NCBI GenBank assembly: GCA_947565425.1
Contig: CANOFW010000009.1
Coordinates: 1-64,000, forward strand
From: an uncultured Lachnospiraceae bacterium
GTDB taxonomy: Bacteria; Bacillota; Clostridia; Lachnospirales; Lachnospiraceae
Direction: 5' to 3'
Length of the DNA stretch: 64,000 nt
The translations under genes and the position numbers were made by a program. Positions 8,734 to 18,342 of the stretch are shown here, piece by piece (position 1 is the first letter of the stretch; the number at the start of each line of letters is the position of its first letter). The notes below the pieces were generated by a model. The model searched no databases and was not told the DNA's origin. It was given only the letters and a program-made list of their open reading frames with translations.

Positions 8734-10385
8734 AGAAGAAAAGTTTGATGTATATATTTCTGGAAGGGGCGGCTGCGTTGGCGGTAATTTTTATGCTAGG
8801 GCTCTTTCCACTGTACTTTCAAGATCATTATATAGATATGTCAAATGCCAAACTTAACTTTTTCCGCATTTGTTCTGTCGGGTTGATAGTGGCAACGGTC
8901 TTGTTTGTTTGCATGGACTGGCTGCAACGATATAAAGAGGAAATGTACAATCGTAACAGAAAGCAAAAGAAAAAAGCGCAGACAAAAGTGCAGGGGCAGA
9001 CGACAGGGAAAGCGCAGGCATTTCAGTTGTGGCTTCGCAATGTATCTGTGACGACTTGGTTTGCATTCATATTTGCGGTAGGTATTCTTGTGGCCACTGT
9101 TTTTTCAGCAAATCCACAGGAATCTTGGCTGGGGCTGGAGGGCAGGAAGCTTGGAGCGATTGTATGGCTGCTGTGCATAGCCATGTATCTTATTCTCGGG
9201 AAGTATCTAAATCCTGGAAAATGGACAGCGTGGGTATTTTTGGCGGCGAATATTCTGGTGTGTGTGTTGGCTGTTCTTAACTTTTGGGGGGTAGATCCTC
9301 TGGGCATGTATCGCAATCTTGCGAAAGAACAGTATGGGAATTTTATCAGTACCATCGGGAATATCAATGCTTGTTCTAGCTATCTGTGTATGACTGTGCC
9401 GGCGGGCATGGCGCTTTTTTTTGTGACAAAGGATAAATATTTGCGAGTAGTATCCGGTATTTTTCTGGCATGGGGATTTCTTGCCGCGTATTGCGCGCAT
9501 AGTGCAAGCTGGATGTTGGGAGTTGGCGTATCATTTTTGGTATTGTTGTGGTTTGCATTGCGTGATCATGACAGCATGTTGAGATTTTTAGAAATTTGCG
9601 GTATTCTTTGGATTGCCAGTGTTATTATGAAGATTATGGTGCTTATCGCAGCTTCCGTAGAATGTACCACTTATCTATATCTAAATTTTAGTTTTGATAA
9701 GATGCAGAATGAGTTTTTGTTAGGTGGATATGTGTTGGCTTTTGAGGGAATACTGCTTGCAGGTGCGTTGTTTTTCGTTTGGAGTAGGTTAAAATCAGGA
9801 AAAGAACTGCCGTATTGCCTGATAAGAAAAATTATTTTTCTTGCAGTGGCAATTGTGGCGTGCATAGGAATCTTGTTGCTTGTTGTCGCTAATCGCAACC
9901 GCGCTGCCTGGGAGGGTGTATTTTCTGTGTTAGAGCATTTACGGATACAGGACTCCTGGGGAAGCAGCAGGGGCTATATTTGGCGTATGACCCTGGGGGC
10001 GTGGCTCGACTTGCCGCTGTGGGATAAGATAACCGGGTATGGCGTCAATTATTATCATATGTTTATTCAACAGTATGCCGGGGCAGAGGTTACAGAATAT
10101 TTTGGCGGTGCCACGCTTGTTGATGCGCACAATGAGCTGATGCAGATTCTAGTAACCATGGGCGTGATAGGCGTGATAGGCTATTTTGGACTTCTCATAA
10201 GTACGATTGTCAAATCGGCAAAGAGCGTTTCGCTGCGGCCATCTTTGGTAGCTGGCGTACTTGTTGTTTGCAGCTATATGGTACAGGGACTTGTCAATAA
10301 TCCAACGGTATTCTTGACCCCATACCTGTTTTTGATGTTGGGAATTATAAAGAGTATGGAGAGAGACAGAAATGTCGAATTGTAA
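8730..10385 (+). CDS. O-antigen ligase/polymerase-like membrane protein (Wzy/WaaL fold)
   Basis: Polytopic membrane protein with about 11-13 predicted hydrophobic segments. A large loop before the last helices contains NRAAWEG, the arginine-rich region RGYIWRMTLGAWLDLPLWD and the AHNELMQILVTMGVIG segment characteristic of the O-antigen ligase/Wzy family (PF04932). Such proteins polymerise or transfer undecaprenyl-linked glycans outside the membrane. An in-frame ATG at 8718 exists, but ggagag at 8720-8725 and the ATGA overlap point to 8730. No glycan biosynthesis cluster adjoins it, so its acceptor and donor are unknown. Confidence 0.83.
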   Translation: MKKKSLMYIFLEGAAALAVIFMLGLFPLYFQDHYIDMSNAKLNFFRICSVGLIVATVLFVCMDWLQRYKEEMYNRNRKQKKKAQTKVQGQTTGKAQAFQLWLRNVSVTTWFAFIFAVGILVATVFSANPQESWLGLEGRKLGAIVWLLCIAMYLILGKYLNPGKWTAWVFLAANILVCVLAVLNFWGVDPLGMYRNLAKEQYGNFISTIGNINACSSYLCMTVPAGMALFFVTKDKYLRVVSGIFLAWGFLAAYCAHSASWMLGVGVSFLVLLWFALRDHDSMLRFLEICGILWIASVIMKIMVLIAASVECTTYLYLNFSFDKMQNEFLLGGYVLAFEGILLAGALFFVWSRLKSGKELPYCLIRKIIFLAVAIVACIGILLLVVANRNRAAWEGVFSVLEHLRIQDSWGSSRGYIWRMTLGAWLDLPLWDKITGYGVNYYHMFIQQYAGAEVTEYFGGATLVDAHNELMQILVTMGVIGVIGYFGLLISTIVKSAKSVSLRPSLVAGVLVVCSYMVQGLVNNPTVFLTPYLFLMLGIIKSMERDRNVEL

Positions 10386-11253
10386 GGAACGCCCGCAGGG
10401 GCATACCTCTATGCGCAAAGAGCAGCGCAATAATAAGGAACGCCCACAGGGGCATACCTCTATGCGCAAAGAGCAGCGCAATAATAAGGAAATTTTAAAC
10501 CTTGCCGTATCAATGGGAGAAGAACTGTTAAGAAATGGCGGTGAAATATATCGTGTGCAGGAAACAGTTGGTCGTGTCATGGAAGCCTATGGCGTATGGG
10601 ACTATCACGTCTTTGTGGTGACGAACGGCATTTTTGCTACGGTCCATGAACAGGGCGAGGATGCTGGAAGCATGGTAAGAGACGTTCCTCTTGGAGATAT
10701 CAATCTTGAGAAAATTGCAGGAATCAATCAACTTTCCCGGGAAATATGTCAGGGTTCCTGTAGTTTGAAAGAAGCATATAAGCGGTTGGAGCAGTGCAAA
10801 AACGCTTCCCCCATGCGGGACGCTTTTCTAGTGTTGGCGTGTGGGGTTGAGAGCGCAGGATTTTGTTTTCTTCTGGGCGGGACGCCTTTTGATAGTATTT
10901 TCTCATTTTTGCTAGGGTTGTTGCTTCAAGCTTTTCTGGTGGCGGGGACAAAACGCAACGTTTCAAAGTTTCTGCTGAATATTTTAGGAAGCGCATGGGT
11001 GACGGCGGGAAGCCTGCTGCTTTATTACCTGGGATTGAATGTGCAGTCTGACCGTATTATTATTGGCGGAATTATTGTTCTAATGCCGGGCGTGGCTTTA
11101 GTTACCGGCATACGGGATTCATTTAACGGAGATTACTTGTCAGGCGGTATTCGCTTGATGGACGCGTTGTTGACGGGAATTTGTATTGCCGTGGGAGTGG
11201 GCGCCGCAGTTAAGGTATTTCAATTGCTGGGAGGGGGTGCGCTGCCGATATGA
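10372..11253 (+). CDS. Threonine/serine exporter family, N-terminal half (ThrE/DUF1212), with repeat insertion
   Basis: First half of a split ThrE-type exporter. The soluble helical N-domain (ILNLAVSMGEELLRNGGEIYRVQET, about 40-64) and about five membrane helices match PF06738. ATG 10372 has a good RBS (ggagagag) and overlaps the previous gene by 14 nt. Residues 5-38 are two copies of a 17-residue repeat (KERPQGHTSMRKEQRNN) foreign to the family; the family homology begins right after it. The next gene supplies the second half (overlap ATGA at 11250). Substrate is inferred from the family. Confidence 0.86.
   Translation: MSNCKERPQGHTSMRKEQRNNKERPQGHTSMRKEQRNNKEILNLAVSMGEELLRNGGEIYRVQETVGRVMEAYGVWDYHVFVVTNGIFATVHEQGEDAGSMVRDVPLGDINLEKIAGINQLSREICQGSCSLKEAYKRLEQCKNASPMRDAFLVLACGVESAGFCFLLGGTPFDSIFSFLLGLLLQAFLVAGTKRNVSKFLLNILGSAWVTAGSLLLYYLGLNVQSDRIIIGGIIVLMPGVALVTGIRDSFNGDYLSGGIRLMDALLTGICIAVGVGAAVKVFQLLGGGALPI
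10384..10485 (+). repeat. 51-bp in-frame tandem repeat (2 copies) at start of thrE-like gene
   Basis: Units 10384-10434 and 10435-10485 differ by one base (g/a in the cgcccRcagg segment). Each is 17 codons and contains two tiny hairpins, gccc-gca-gggc and GCATA-cctc-TATGC. A partial third copy (aaggaa) follows. The repeat length is a multiple of three, so the frame is kept. Confidence 0.9.
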
Positions 11254-11711
11254 TTGTACAATTAATTGTCGCTGTGATCTCTACGCTGGCATTTGCAGTA
11301 TTGTTTCATGTACCCAGGCAGGAATATTTCTACTGTGCAGTGAACGGGGGGCTGGGATGGATGGTTTACAAACTCAGCCTTGCTTGCGGATTTGGAGTGC
11401 CGGTTTCATCGCTGTGGGCGACGCTGACGTTGACGTTAGTGGCGAGAATGCTCTCTGCTTTGCGAAAAATGCCGAGTACGGTATTTCTGTTGGCGGGTAT
11501 TTTTACGCTGGTGCCGGGCTCAGGCGTCTATTATACGGCGTATTATCTGATAATGAACGAACTGTCCAAAAGCACGGCAAAAGGCATTGAAACATTTAAA
11601 ATTGCTGGCGCAATTGTGTTAGGGATTATCTTCGGGCTTGCGTTGCCGCAGAGTTGGTTTAACCGTTTGGGAAGATTGACCGATAAAAAAGGAACATCCG
11701 AAAGAGTGTAA
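11250..11711 (+). CDS. Threonine/serine exporter family, C-terminal half (ThrE_2/DUF3815)
   Basis: 153-residue membrane protein with about four helices matching the small ThrE_2 partner (PF12821); the motif LVPGSGVYYTAYYL near 84-98 is characteristic. It starts at the ATGA overlap with the upstream ThrE N-half gene, so the pair is coupled and probably assembles as one transporter in the cytoplasmic membrane. Confidence 0.86.
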   Translation: MIVQLIVAVISTLAFAVLFHVPRQEYFYCAVNGGLGWMVYKLSLACGFGVPVSSLWATLTLTLVARMLSALRKMPSTVFLLAGIFTLVPGSGVYYTAYYLIMNELSKSTAKGIETFKIAGAIVLGIIFGLALPQSWFNRLGRLTDKKGTSERV

Positions 11712-11738
11712 AACTTTCGGATGCTTCCTTTTTTATTT
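11689..11738. terminator. Bidirectional terminator between thrE pair and GH13 gene
   Basis: AGGAACATCCGAAAG pairs with CTTTCGGATGcTTCCT around agtgtaaaa, followed by TTTTTTATTTT on the plus strand and preceded by an A-run that serves the convergent minus-strand amylase gene. Confidence 0.88.
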
Positions 11739-11793
11739 TATAAAAGACCTTGTTGTATGAACGCGTGAAGGTACAGGCGTTTACTTGATAGAA

Positions 11794-13104
11794 TTATAGT
11801 TCGCATTTCCAGAAGTAAGCGCTGTAAGGAGGAAGCTCGCTGCCGCCGCCGAAGTCATGGTCTTCGCCGCTAATCAGATCAACAGCCATGCCACATCCGG
11901 CGTCAAAGTGTGCGGTGTATGCTTCGCTGTCTGCATTGATGGCGACTAGTACCCGCTCATTCTCACTTTTCCGCTCAAAGATACATTGTTTGTTGGTGAG
12001 TACTATGGAGCGAAACGTTCCATAATTCAATGCTTCAGAGGACTTTTTGGCCGCGGTGAGCTTAGAAATCCATGTTGTCAGGTCGGTCCATTCCGGCGCT
12101 TCAAAGCTGGGACGCAGGGAGGGATCGCCGTTAGATTTATCGCCTGTTACACCCCATTCACTGCCATAGTAGACACAGGGGATTCCCGGCATACCAAAGC
12201 ACAGAGCATAAATCAAAGGTAAGTGTTCGGGGGTGCTAAGAATGGAAGCAATTCTCGAAACATCATGGTTGTCCACAAAGCTGAAAAGGTGCTTTCCTCG
12301 GTAAAGCGTCCAGTTTTCCGGTCCGAATTGTCTGAGCAGAGAGTGGATAATCTCGAACATATTCATAGAGTTAAAACTGGAATGAAGTCCTTTGTAACAC
12401 TCATAGTTAGTGGCAGAGTGCAGCATAGCGTCGTTCATCAATTGGTTATAATCGCCGTGCAGCATTTCTCCCACGAGGAAAAAGTCTTTTTTCAAGTTGT
12501 CACAGTGGCTGCGCAGTCTTCTCACAAAATCATGGTCCAGGCAGTAAGCAACATCTAATCGTAATCCGTCAATGTCCCAGTTGTCTACCCAGAAAGAGAC
12601 GCTTTCTAAAAGATACTGGATGACTTCTTCGTTGCGCAGATTCAGCTTTACCAAATCGAAATTTCCTTCCCATCCTTCATACCACAGTCCATCATTGTAA
12701 TTAGAGTTACCGTGGAAGTCAATATGGAACCAGTCGCGGTAGCGAGAGTTTTCGCGGTTCTGCAACACATCTTGGAAGGCAAAAAAGCCTCTGCCGGCAT
12801 GATTAAACACGCCGTCTAATACGACACGAATGCCTGCCTCATGGAGTGCATCACAGACCTCCTTAAAATCGTCGTTGTCGCCCAGGCGCACATCAATTTT
12901 GCGGTAATCTCTGGCGTTATAGCCGTGGGTATCGGATTCAAACAGCGGAGAAAAATAGATAGCATTTATACCTAATTTTTCCAAGTGGGGAATCCAGTCT
13001 TTTATTTTGAGGATACGTTTTGCTGGGATTCCGTCGTTCTCAAAGGGAGCGCCGCAAAACCCCAGGGGGTAAATTTGATAGAATACACTTTCGTAAGCCC
13101 ACAT
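11794..13104 (-). CDS. Alpha-amylase family glycoside hydrolase (GH13, cyclomaltodextrinase-like)
   Basis: Cytoplasmic GH13 enzyme of 436 residues without signal peptide. The catalytic triad is intact: D184 in LRLDVAYCLD, E213 in VGEMLHGD and D278 in FVDNHDVSR; the GVFNHAG motif (about 98-104) is region I. It lacks the extra N-terminal domain common in neopullulanases, so it is a short form. It probably cleaves alpha-1,4 glucans or maltodextrins; specificity is not determinable. An RBS (aaagga) precedes the start on the minus strand. Confidence 0.88.
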   Translation of the reverse strand: MWAYESVFYQIYPLGFCGAPFENDGIPAKRILKIKDWIPHLEKLGINAIYFSPLFESDTHGYNARDYRKIDVRLGDNDDFKEVCDALHEAGIRVVLDGVFNHAGRGFFAFQDVLQNRENSRYRDWFHIDFHGNSNYNDGLWYEGWEGNFDLVKLNLRNEEVIQYLLESVSFWVDNWDIDGLRLDVAYCLDHDFVRRLRSHCDNLKKDFFLVGEMLHGDYNQLMNDAMLHSATNYECYKGLHSSFNSMNMFEIIHSLLRQFGPENWTLYRGKHLFSFVDNHDVSRIASILSTPEHLPLIYALCFGMPGIPCVYYGSEWGVTGDKSNGDPSLRPSFEAPEWTDLTTWISKLTAAKKSSEALNYGTFRSIVLTNKQCIFERKSENERVLVAINADSEAYTAHFDAGCGMAVDLISGEDHDFGGGSELPPYSAYFWKCEL

Positions 13105-13286
13105 AAGTAAGTTCGTCCTTTCTGTGAATATTCAGTAGATTTCTGAATGAATATGACTGTTATATGATATAATTGTTTGACTAAAATATAGCAATATCAT
13201 TCAGATAATAATATTATAGTAATAAATGAACGTTGTGGCAATCAAAAAAAGCAACATCGTACATTTTTTTATGTCAAGAAATTATA

Positions 13287-13316
13287 TTGACATCAAAATA
13301 TCTGGCAATGTATAAT
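13287..13316 (+). promoter_or_regulatory. Promoter of hybrid kinase operon
   Basis: TTGACA (13287-13292), 18-bp spacer, TATAAT (13311-13316), giving a leader of about 110 bases. The rest of the divergent intergenic stretch 13105-13286 is very A/T-rich and shows no gene; the minus-strand amylase promoter must lie there but was not resolved. Confidence 0.75.
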
Positions 13317-13435
13317 GTGGCATGAGGAGCCCTGATGCCCTTTACGGGAAAAAGTAAAGTATATGTGACAGATATTATACGCGCCGTAGTGCGCATAAGG
13401 TTTTTGCATGTTTACGGTAAGAATGGAGAACGAGA

Positions 13436-16009
13436 ATGAAGAAAAATCAGAACAGAAGCAGAAAGGATAGAGGAATTCCACTGTTCGTTTTTATTATTAT
13501 AGTGTTTGGTATGCTAGGAGTTATCGTTTTTTCTGTGGCAGGAAAATTATCTGCGGAGATGTCGGCGTCTGCGATTCAAAACCTTAGTGAGAGCCTCAAT
13601 TTAATACAATGCACGATAGAGGCGATACTCAAAAATGAAGCTGATTTTCAAAAGCTGATAGCTCAGAGAGTTGCAGCAGCAGACAATCCTATAGAATATA
13701 TCTGCGTTTATGAGCGGAATGAGACCATGGTAAAGCTGTCTCTGATATTGGAGGGGGAGGAAGAAGGGGTCTCAAATGATGGTTCCAAATTTACCGAGGA
13801 GGACTTAGATTTCTCAGCAGGCGGCAAGGTTGATGATTTGCCAGTTTCTCAATCTTATGTAAATTATATGGGGACATGGGCGTATACCATGAAATGTCCG
13901 GTTGTAAAAGACGACGAGGAGATTGGAACGCTCTATATTGAGTATGTGTATGACTCCCTTGACAAATCGCTTCCCAATGGATTTTATAATAACAAAGCGA
14001 TGCTCTACATCATGGATGCCAGGAGCGAGAGGCTTGTGCTGAAGCCGAAAGGAATGGGCGAACGCAGCGCCGGGCATCTGAATTTGGAAGATTTTTATCA
14101 TGCGAACGATATTCGGGAACGGGAACTGAGAGCGAAAGTAGACAAATGTCTGAAAAAGGGCGATAATATTTTATTTTACCATGATATCCGTGGTAAACAG
14201 TCCTTGAATTACATGTGGTCGGTGAATAATGGGACGATTTATTTGATTGGTTATGTTCCGGTGGAGGCAATTCAACAGGAAGGGCGTACCGTGAACCAGA
14301 ATATTCTCATTGTCGTTTCTGTGATGTTGATTGCGTTCTTCTTATGTTGTTTACTATATTATTTTAACCAGAGGCAGCAGATTAGAATACGTAAGGAGCG
14401 GGAAAAAGAACGGGAGCAGCACAACAAGCAGCTTGCAGAAGCGTTGCAGGCGGCTCAGCTTGCAAGCAACTCCAAGACGATGTTCCTATCCAATATGTCC
14501 CATGATATCCGTACGCCGATGAATGCGGTTCTCGGGTTTACGGCGCTGCTTGGCATGGAAGCGGATAACCCGGTGAAAGTTCGTGAATATACGAAGAAGA
14601 TTACAGCCTCCGGGCAGCATCTTTTGAACCTTATTAATGATGTTCTTGATGTGTCTAAGATTGAAAGCGGCAAGGTTGTGCTGAATTTTGAGAAGTTTAC
14701 CTTAAATGCTCTTGTATCCTCTATAGATGCGATTATTCGTCCCATGGCAGACGGCAGGAAACAAAGATTCCATGTGGAGGTTACCGGGATCAAGCATGAA
14801 TACCTGATGGGCGATGAGACGAGGATTAATCAGATTCTGATTAACCTGCTTTCAAACGCAGTGAAATACACCCAGGAAGGGGGTAATATCTGGTTTCGCA
14901 TTATCGGGTTGAAACAACGTTCCAGTCAGTTTGAACATATACGTATTGAGGTGGAAGACGATGGATATGGCATGACGCCGGAATATTTAGAGACTATTTT
15001 TGATGCGTTTACCAGGGCAGAGAACAGTACGACCAATAAGGTGCAGGGCACGGGGCTTGGTATGGCAATTACCAAGAACATTGTGGAGCTGATGGGCGGT
15101 ACGATAGATGTGGCAAGTGAAGTAGACAAAGGAAGTATATTCAAGGTGGAACTTGAACTTCGCATTCCAGAAGAGCAGATAGATGGGAAATTCTGGCAGG
15201 AAAACGGAATTAACCGCATCCTTGTCGTGGACAGAGAGCAGGAAGAGTGTGAAAATATCCGGGTACTCATGGAAGAGGCAGGCGTTATGGTTGATACTGT
15301 TTCCGTGTTAGAGGATGCTTTGAATATTGTGAAAGAAAAAGGAGGAGACAGTTACCAGCTTGTTTTGTTGGACTGGCAGGTTCAGGAAGCCGGTAGTGTT
15401 TCTGTAGTCAGGAAAATACGGGAGGTAATCGCAGATATGGCGCCTGTTTTGCTTCTTACTCCCTATGCTGCTGAGGGGATAGAAACAGCGCTCGAAATAG
15501 ATCATACAGAAGTTTTGTCTAAACCATTCTTTGTATCTGCGTTAAAAGAGAAAATCTTGGAAATGCAGGGAGAAACAATGGGAGAAACTGTGCCAGCAGA
15601 AGAGGCTTGCATTAGTCTGGAGGGCTTGCATTTTCTTGCAGCGGAGGATAATGAGATTAACGCGGAGATTCTCTCGGAAATTCTGGAAATGGAAGGGGCA
15701 AGCTGTGAAGTCGTGGAAAATGGCAAACTGGTATTGGAACGATTTGAGCAGGCGACGGAGGGTGAATTTGACGCTATTTTGATGGATGTGCAGATGCCGG
15801 TGATGAATGGTTATGACGCAACGAAGGCAATCCGTGCGCTGGAACGCAGTGACGCGACGAAAATTCCAATCATAGCAATGACAGCGAATGCTTTTGCAGA
15901 AGATGAAAAAGACGCATTGGACGCCGGCATGAATGTGCATATGGCGAAGCCTATAGATGTGGAGCTTTTAAAGAAAATTATTAATAAATATGTTCAGGGA
16001 AAGGGCTAA
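13436..16009 (+). CDS. Hybrid sensor histidine kinase/response regulator
   Basis: 857-residue membrane kinase. A first TM helix (about 15-37), an extracytoplasmic sensor region (about 40-285) and a second TM helix (about 290-313) precede a short coiled coil, HisKA (H-box SNMSHDIRTPMN, His near 356) and HATPase_c (N-box NQILINLLSNAVKY; G-boxes VEDDGYGM and GTGLGMAI). Two receiver domains follow: the first is degenerate-looking but keeps an aspartate in LLDWQV; the second is canonical (AEDN near its start, LMDVQMPVMNG). No HPt domain or DNA-binding output is encoded here. Four bases downstream starts a lipoprotein binding protein, a likely sensory partner. Confidence 0.93.
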   Translation: MKKNQNRSRKDRGIPLFVFIIIVFGMLGVIVFSVAGKLSAEMSASAIQNLSESLNLIQCTIEAILKNEADFQKLIAQRVAAADNPIEYICVYERNETMVKLSLILEGEEEGVSNDGSKFTEEDLDFSAGGKVDDLPVSQSYVNYMGTWAYTMKCPVVKDDEEIGTLYIEYVYDSLDKSLPNGFYNNKAMLYIMDARSERLVLKPKGMGERSAGHLNLEDFYHANDIRERELRAKVDKCLKKGDNILFYHDIRGKQSLNYMWSVNNGTIYLIGYVPVEAIQQEGRTVNQNILIVVSVMLIAFFLCCLLYYFNQRQQIRIRKEREKEREQHNKQLAEALQAAQLASNSKTMFLSNMSHDIRTPMNAVLGFTALLGMEADNPVKVREYTKKITASGQHLLNLINDVLDVSKIESGKVVLNFEKFTLNALVSSIDAIIRPMADGRKQRFHVEVTGIKHEYLMGDETRINQILINLLSNAVKYTQEGGNIWFRIIGLKQRSSQFEHIRIEVEDDGYGMTPEYLETIFDAFTRAENSTTNKVQGTGLGMAITKNIVELMGGTIDVASEVDKGSIFKVELELRIPEEQIDGKFWQENGINRILVVDREQEECENIRVLMEEAGVMVDTVSVLEDALNIVKEKGGDSYQLVLLDWQVQEAGSVSVVRKIREVIADMAPVLLLTPYAAEGIETALEIDHTEVLSKPFFVSALKEKILEMQGETMGETVPAEEACISLEGLHFLAAEDNEINAEILSEILEMEGASCEVVENGKLVLERFEQATEGEFDAILMDVQMPVMNGYDATKAIRALERSDATKIPIIAMTANAFAEDEKDALDAGMNVHMAKPIDVELLKKIINKYVQGKG

Positions 16010-16012
16010 AAT

Positions 16013-17323
16013 ATGAGGAAAATTAATCTTATAAAGAAATGGGTGGCAGTCAGTTTGGCGGCATTTATGGCGCTGACATTAGCGGCCTGCGGTATAGGAG
16101 AACCGAATGACGATATCATTATAACGGAAGATACAGAGGAAAAGACTGTAAATTTGTTCAGTCCGATGGAGAAAACAGATCCTGATGCGGAGAACATTGC
16201 GAGAAGCGCCTTTGACAAGACGATTTTGCTGGCCGAAGAGAAGTTGGGAATAAACGTCGCCTATCGGACTTATACGGCGGAAGACTATCAGGATAAGACG
16301 TATGATGATGTAACGCTGGAACGTGCGCGCAATAACATGGACGATTTATATCTGTTAAATCCAGATACCGTACAGAAGCTTGGTGAAGAAGGGAAACTTT
16401 TGGATTTGTCAGATCTTGCGTGTGTGAAAAATCTGCGGGAAGTGGTAAAGACAGCAAATACGGTGAATGGAAAATTGGTGGCAATCCCACAGGAAGTCGT
16501 GGCATATGGATTGTTTGTCAATAAAGACATGTTTGATAAGTATAAGCTTCAATTGCCAGAGACCCCTGAAGAATTTTTGGAGTGCTGCCGCGTGTTTAAA
16601 GAAAATGGCATTGAGACGCCGATAGGAGCGAACCGCTGGTGGCTGGAAACGTTTGTATTTGCCCAGGCGTTTGCGGATATGTATAATGGCGGAGACACGG
16701 AGGCGGAAATTGCCAAACTAAACAGTGGAGAGAGTAAGTACAGCGATTATATGCGCCCCGGGTTTGAGTTTCTTCAGGAGTTAATTGATAAGGGATATGT
16801 GGACGCCAAGAAAGCGTATGTCAGCGAGGCGATTGAAGGTGAGGGAAACGATTTTCTGGCGCAAAAGACGCCGATCGTTATGGCATATTGGGGAGCTGCC
16901 AATACAGAGACAGCTTATGGAAAACCGGATTTTAATATGCAGGTTATTGGGTTTCCCAGCAGTCATGGGCAGATGCCGGTGGTGCCGATTACAGGATTTG
17001 GCATTGGTACGCAGGCGGAGCATTTGCAGGATGCTAAGGACATGCTGGATATGATACTTTCCGATGAGGCTTTGCAGGTTTATACAGAGACGAACAAAGT
17101 AATTTCACCTTCCAAGAATGTTGAAGTTGACTGTATTCCGGCCTTAAAGCCATTAAACGACAGGATAGAAGAAGATATATACGTTCTTGCTTCCAATGCC
17201 AGTCTCAAATTAGAGCAATGGGGCAATACCTGCCTGATTGTGCGAGAATTGCTCAACGGTGCCACAGTGGATGAGTGTATGGCGCAGTTTGACAAGTTGC
17301 AGGAAGAAACTTTAGACAAATAA
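16013..17323 (+). CDS. Extracellular solute-binding lipoprotein (family 1 type)
   Basis: 436 residues. The signal peptide ends in the lipobox LTLAAC (Cys about 26), followed by a periplasmic-binding-protein fold of the sugar-binding family 1 type (long N-lobe, GIGTQAEHLQDAKDML segment). No permease or ATPase genes are adjacent. Because the gene begins 4 bp after a membrane hybrid kinase and ends at a terminator, it probably presents ligand to that kinase rather than, or as well as, serving a transporter. The ligand is unknown. Confidence 0.87.
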   Translation: MRKINLIKKWVAVSLAAFMALTLAACGIGEPNDDIIITEDTEEKTVNLFSPMEKTDPDAENIARSAFDKTILLAEEKLGINVAYRTYTAEDYQDKTYDDVTLERARNNMDDLYLLNPDTVQKLGEEGKLLDLSDLACVKNLREVVKTANTVNGKLVAIPQEVVAYGLFVNKDMFDKYKLQLPETPEEFLECCRVFKENGIETPIGANRWWLETFVFAQAFADMYNGGDTEAEIAKLNSGESKYSDYMRPGFEFLQELIDKGYVDAKKAYVSEAIEGEGNDFLAQKTPIVMAYWGAANTETAYGKPDFNMQVIGFPSSHGQMPVVPITGFGIGTQAEHLQDAKDMLDMILSDEALQVYTETNKVISPSKNVEVDCIPALKPLNDRIEEDIYVLASNASLKLEQWGNTCLIVRELLNGATVDECMAQFDKLQEETLDK

Positions 17324-17342
17324 AGGAAGAGAATAAGGTGAA

Positions 17343-17404
17343 CAATCCCGTTTATGAGCGGGATTGCATACAAAGGCACAGCGTAGATATGCTGTGCCTT
17401 TGCG
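17343..17404. terminator. Two hairpins after the solute-binding protein gene
   Basis: AATCCCG/CGGGATT (17343-17365) is followed by AAAGGCACAGC/GCTGTGCCTTT (17372-17402) around gtagatat. The second has short T-tracts in both directions and could serve the convergent proC gene as well. Confidence 0.75.
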
Positions 17405-17423
17405 ATAGTACAAATATGCTTGT

Positions 17424-18227
17424 CTAGGTCATATCTCTCGATTTCTGTACACAGGCGCGCTGCGCGCGGATGACTGTGCTGCGCAGCCCAAGTTGTTCTA
17501 GCATCGCTACGGCTTCTATCGTAGTTCCGCCGGGAGAGCAGACAGCGTCTTTGAGGGCGCCGGGATGCGTTTCAGTTTCTAAGACCATTTTTGCCGCTCC
17601 GAGCACGGCCTGGGCTGCAAATTTATAGGATTGTGCCCGTGGCATGCCGTCTGCCACTGCCGCGTCCGCCATGGCCTCGATAAACATATAGACATATGCT
17701 GGAGAAGAGCCGGAAACGCCGATAACTGTATCCATCATGGATTCCGGGACAACTTCACATTTTCCAAAGCTGTTAAAAATTGTTTTGGCGTCTGAGAGGT
17801 CGTCCTCCGTGACGTTTTGGTTCGTGCAGAGCGCGCTCATCGCTTCGCCTACCAGGGCCGGAGTGTTGGGCATGGCGCGTACAAGTTTCATATTCTTAGC
17901 AAAAGCGTCTTCAATTTTTTCGATGGTCTGTCCGGCAGCGATAGATATGATCAGTGTTTCCGGGCGTACAAAGTCTTTGATTTCGGCAATTATTTCCCCA
18001 AAAAGGTGAGGTTTCACAGCAAGAAAGAGGATGTCCGACTGCTTTGCAGCCGTTGTGTTGTCTGTGTCGGCCAAGATGCCAAACCGTTCTCTCAGAGAGG
18101 CGGCAGTTTTCTCAGTCTTTGCCGTGGCAAGGATCTGTTCTTTTGCGGCCAGCCCGGAATTTAAGATACCTCCGATTATGGCGCTCGCCATATTTCCGCC
18201 GCCGATAAATCCGATTGTTTTATTCAT
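17424..18227 (-). CDS. proC: Pyrroline-5-carboxylate reductase
   Basis: Last step of proline synthesis: NAD(P)H-dependent reduction of pyrroline-5-carboxylate. The Rossmann motif GFIGGGNMASAIIGG lies at 6-20, the conserved AMPNTPALVGEAM near 117-129, and the C-terminal family signature VCSPGGTTIEAV near 231. 267 residues is normal length. It is monocistronic between convergent terminators and a divergent promoter region shared with the hyp-like operon. Confidence 0.96.
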   Translation of the reverse strand: MNKTIGFIGGGNMASAIIGGILNSGLAAKEQILATAKTEKTAASLRERFGILADTDNTTAAKQSDILFLAVKPHLFGEIIAEIKDFVRPETLIISIAAGQTIEKIEDAFAKNMKLVRAMPNTPALVGEAMSALCTNQNVTEDDLSDAKTIFNSFGKCEVVPESMMDTVIGVSGSSPAYVYMFIEAMADAAVADGMPRAQSYKFAAQAVLGAAKMVLETETHPGALKDAVCSPGGTTIEAVAMLEQLGLRSTVIRAQRACVQKSRDMT

Positions 18228-18342
18228 TTCATAGCCTCCATTTCATTTTCTTAGGGTGTAAACAATTATTATTATCATAACAGCAGGCAGGGAAATGTGC
18301 AAGTTATAAACTGGATGTACCAGATTCCAGAAAAACCCATGA

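Noticed and set aside
10149..10580. 143-residue minus-strand open frame across the 51-bp repeats
   Set aside because: Its internal repeat simply mirrors the DNA repeat; the plus-strand frame has the RBS and the ThrE homology.
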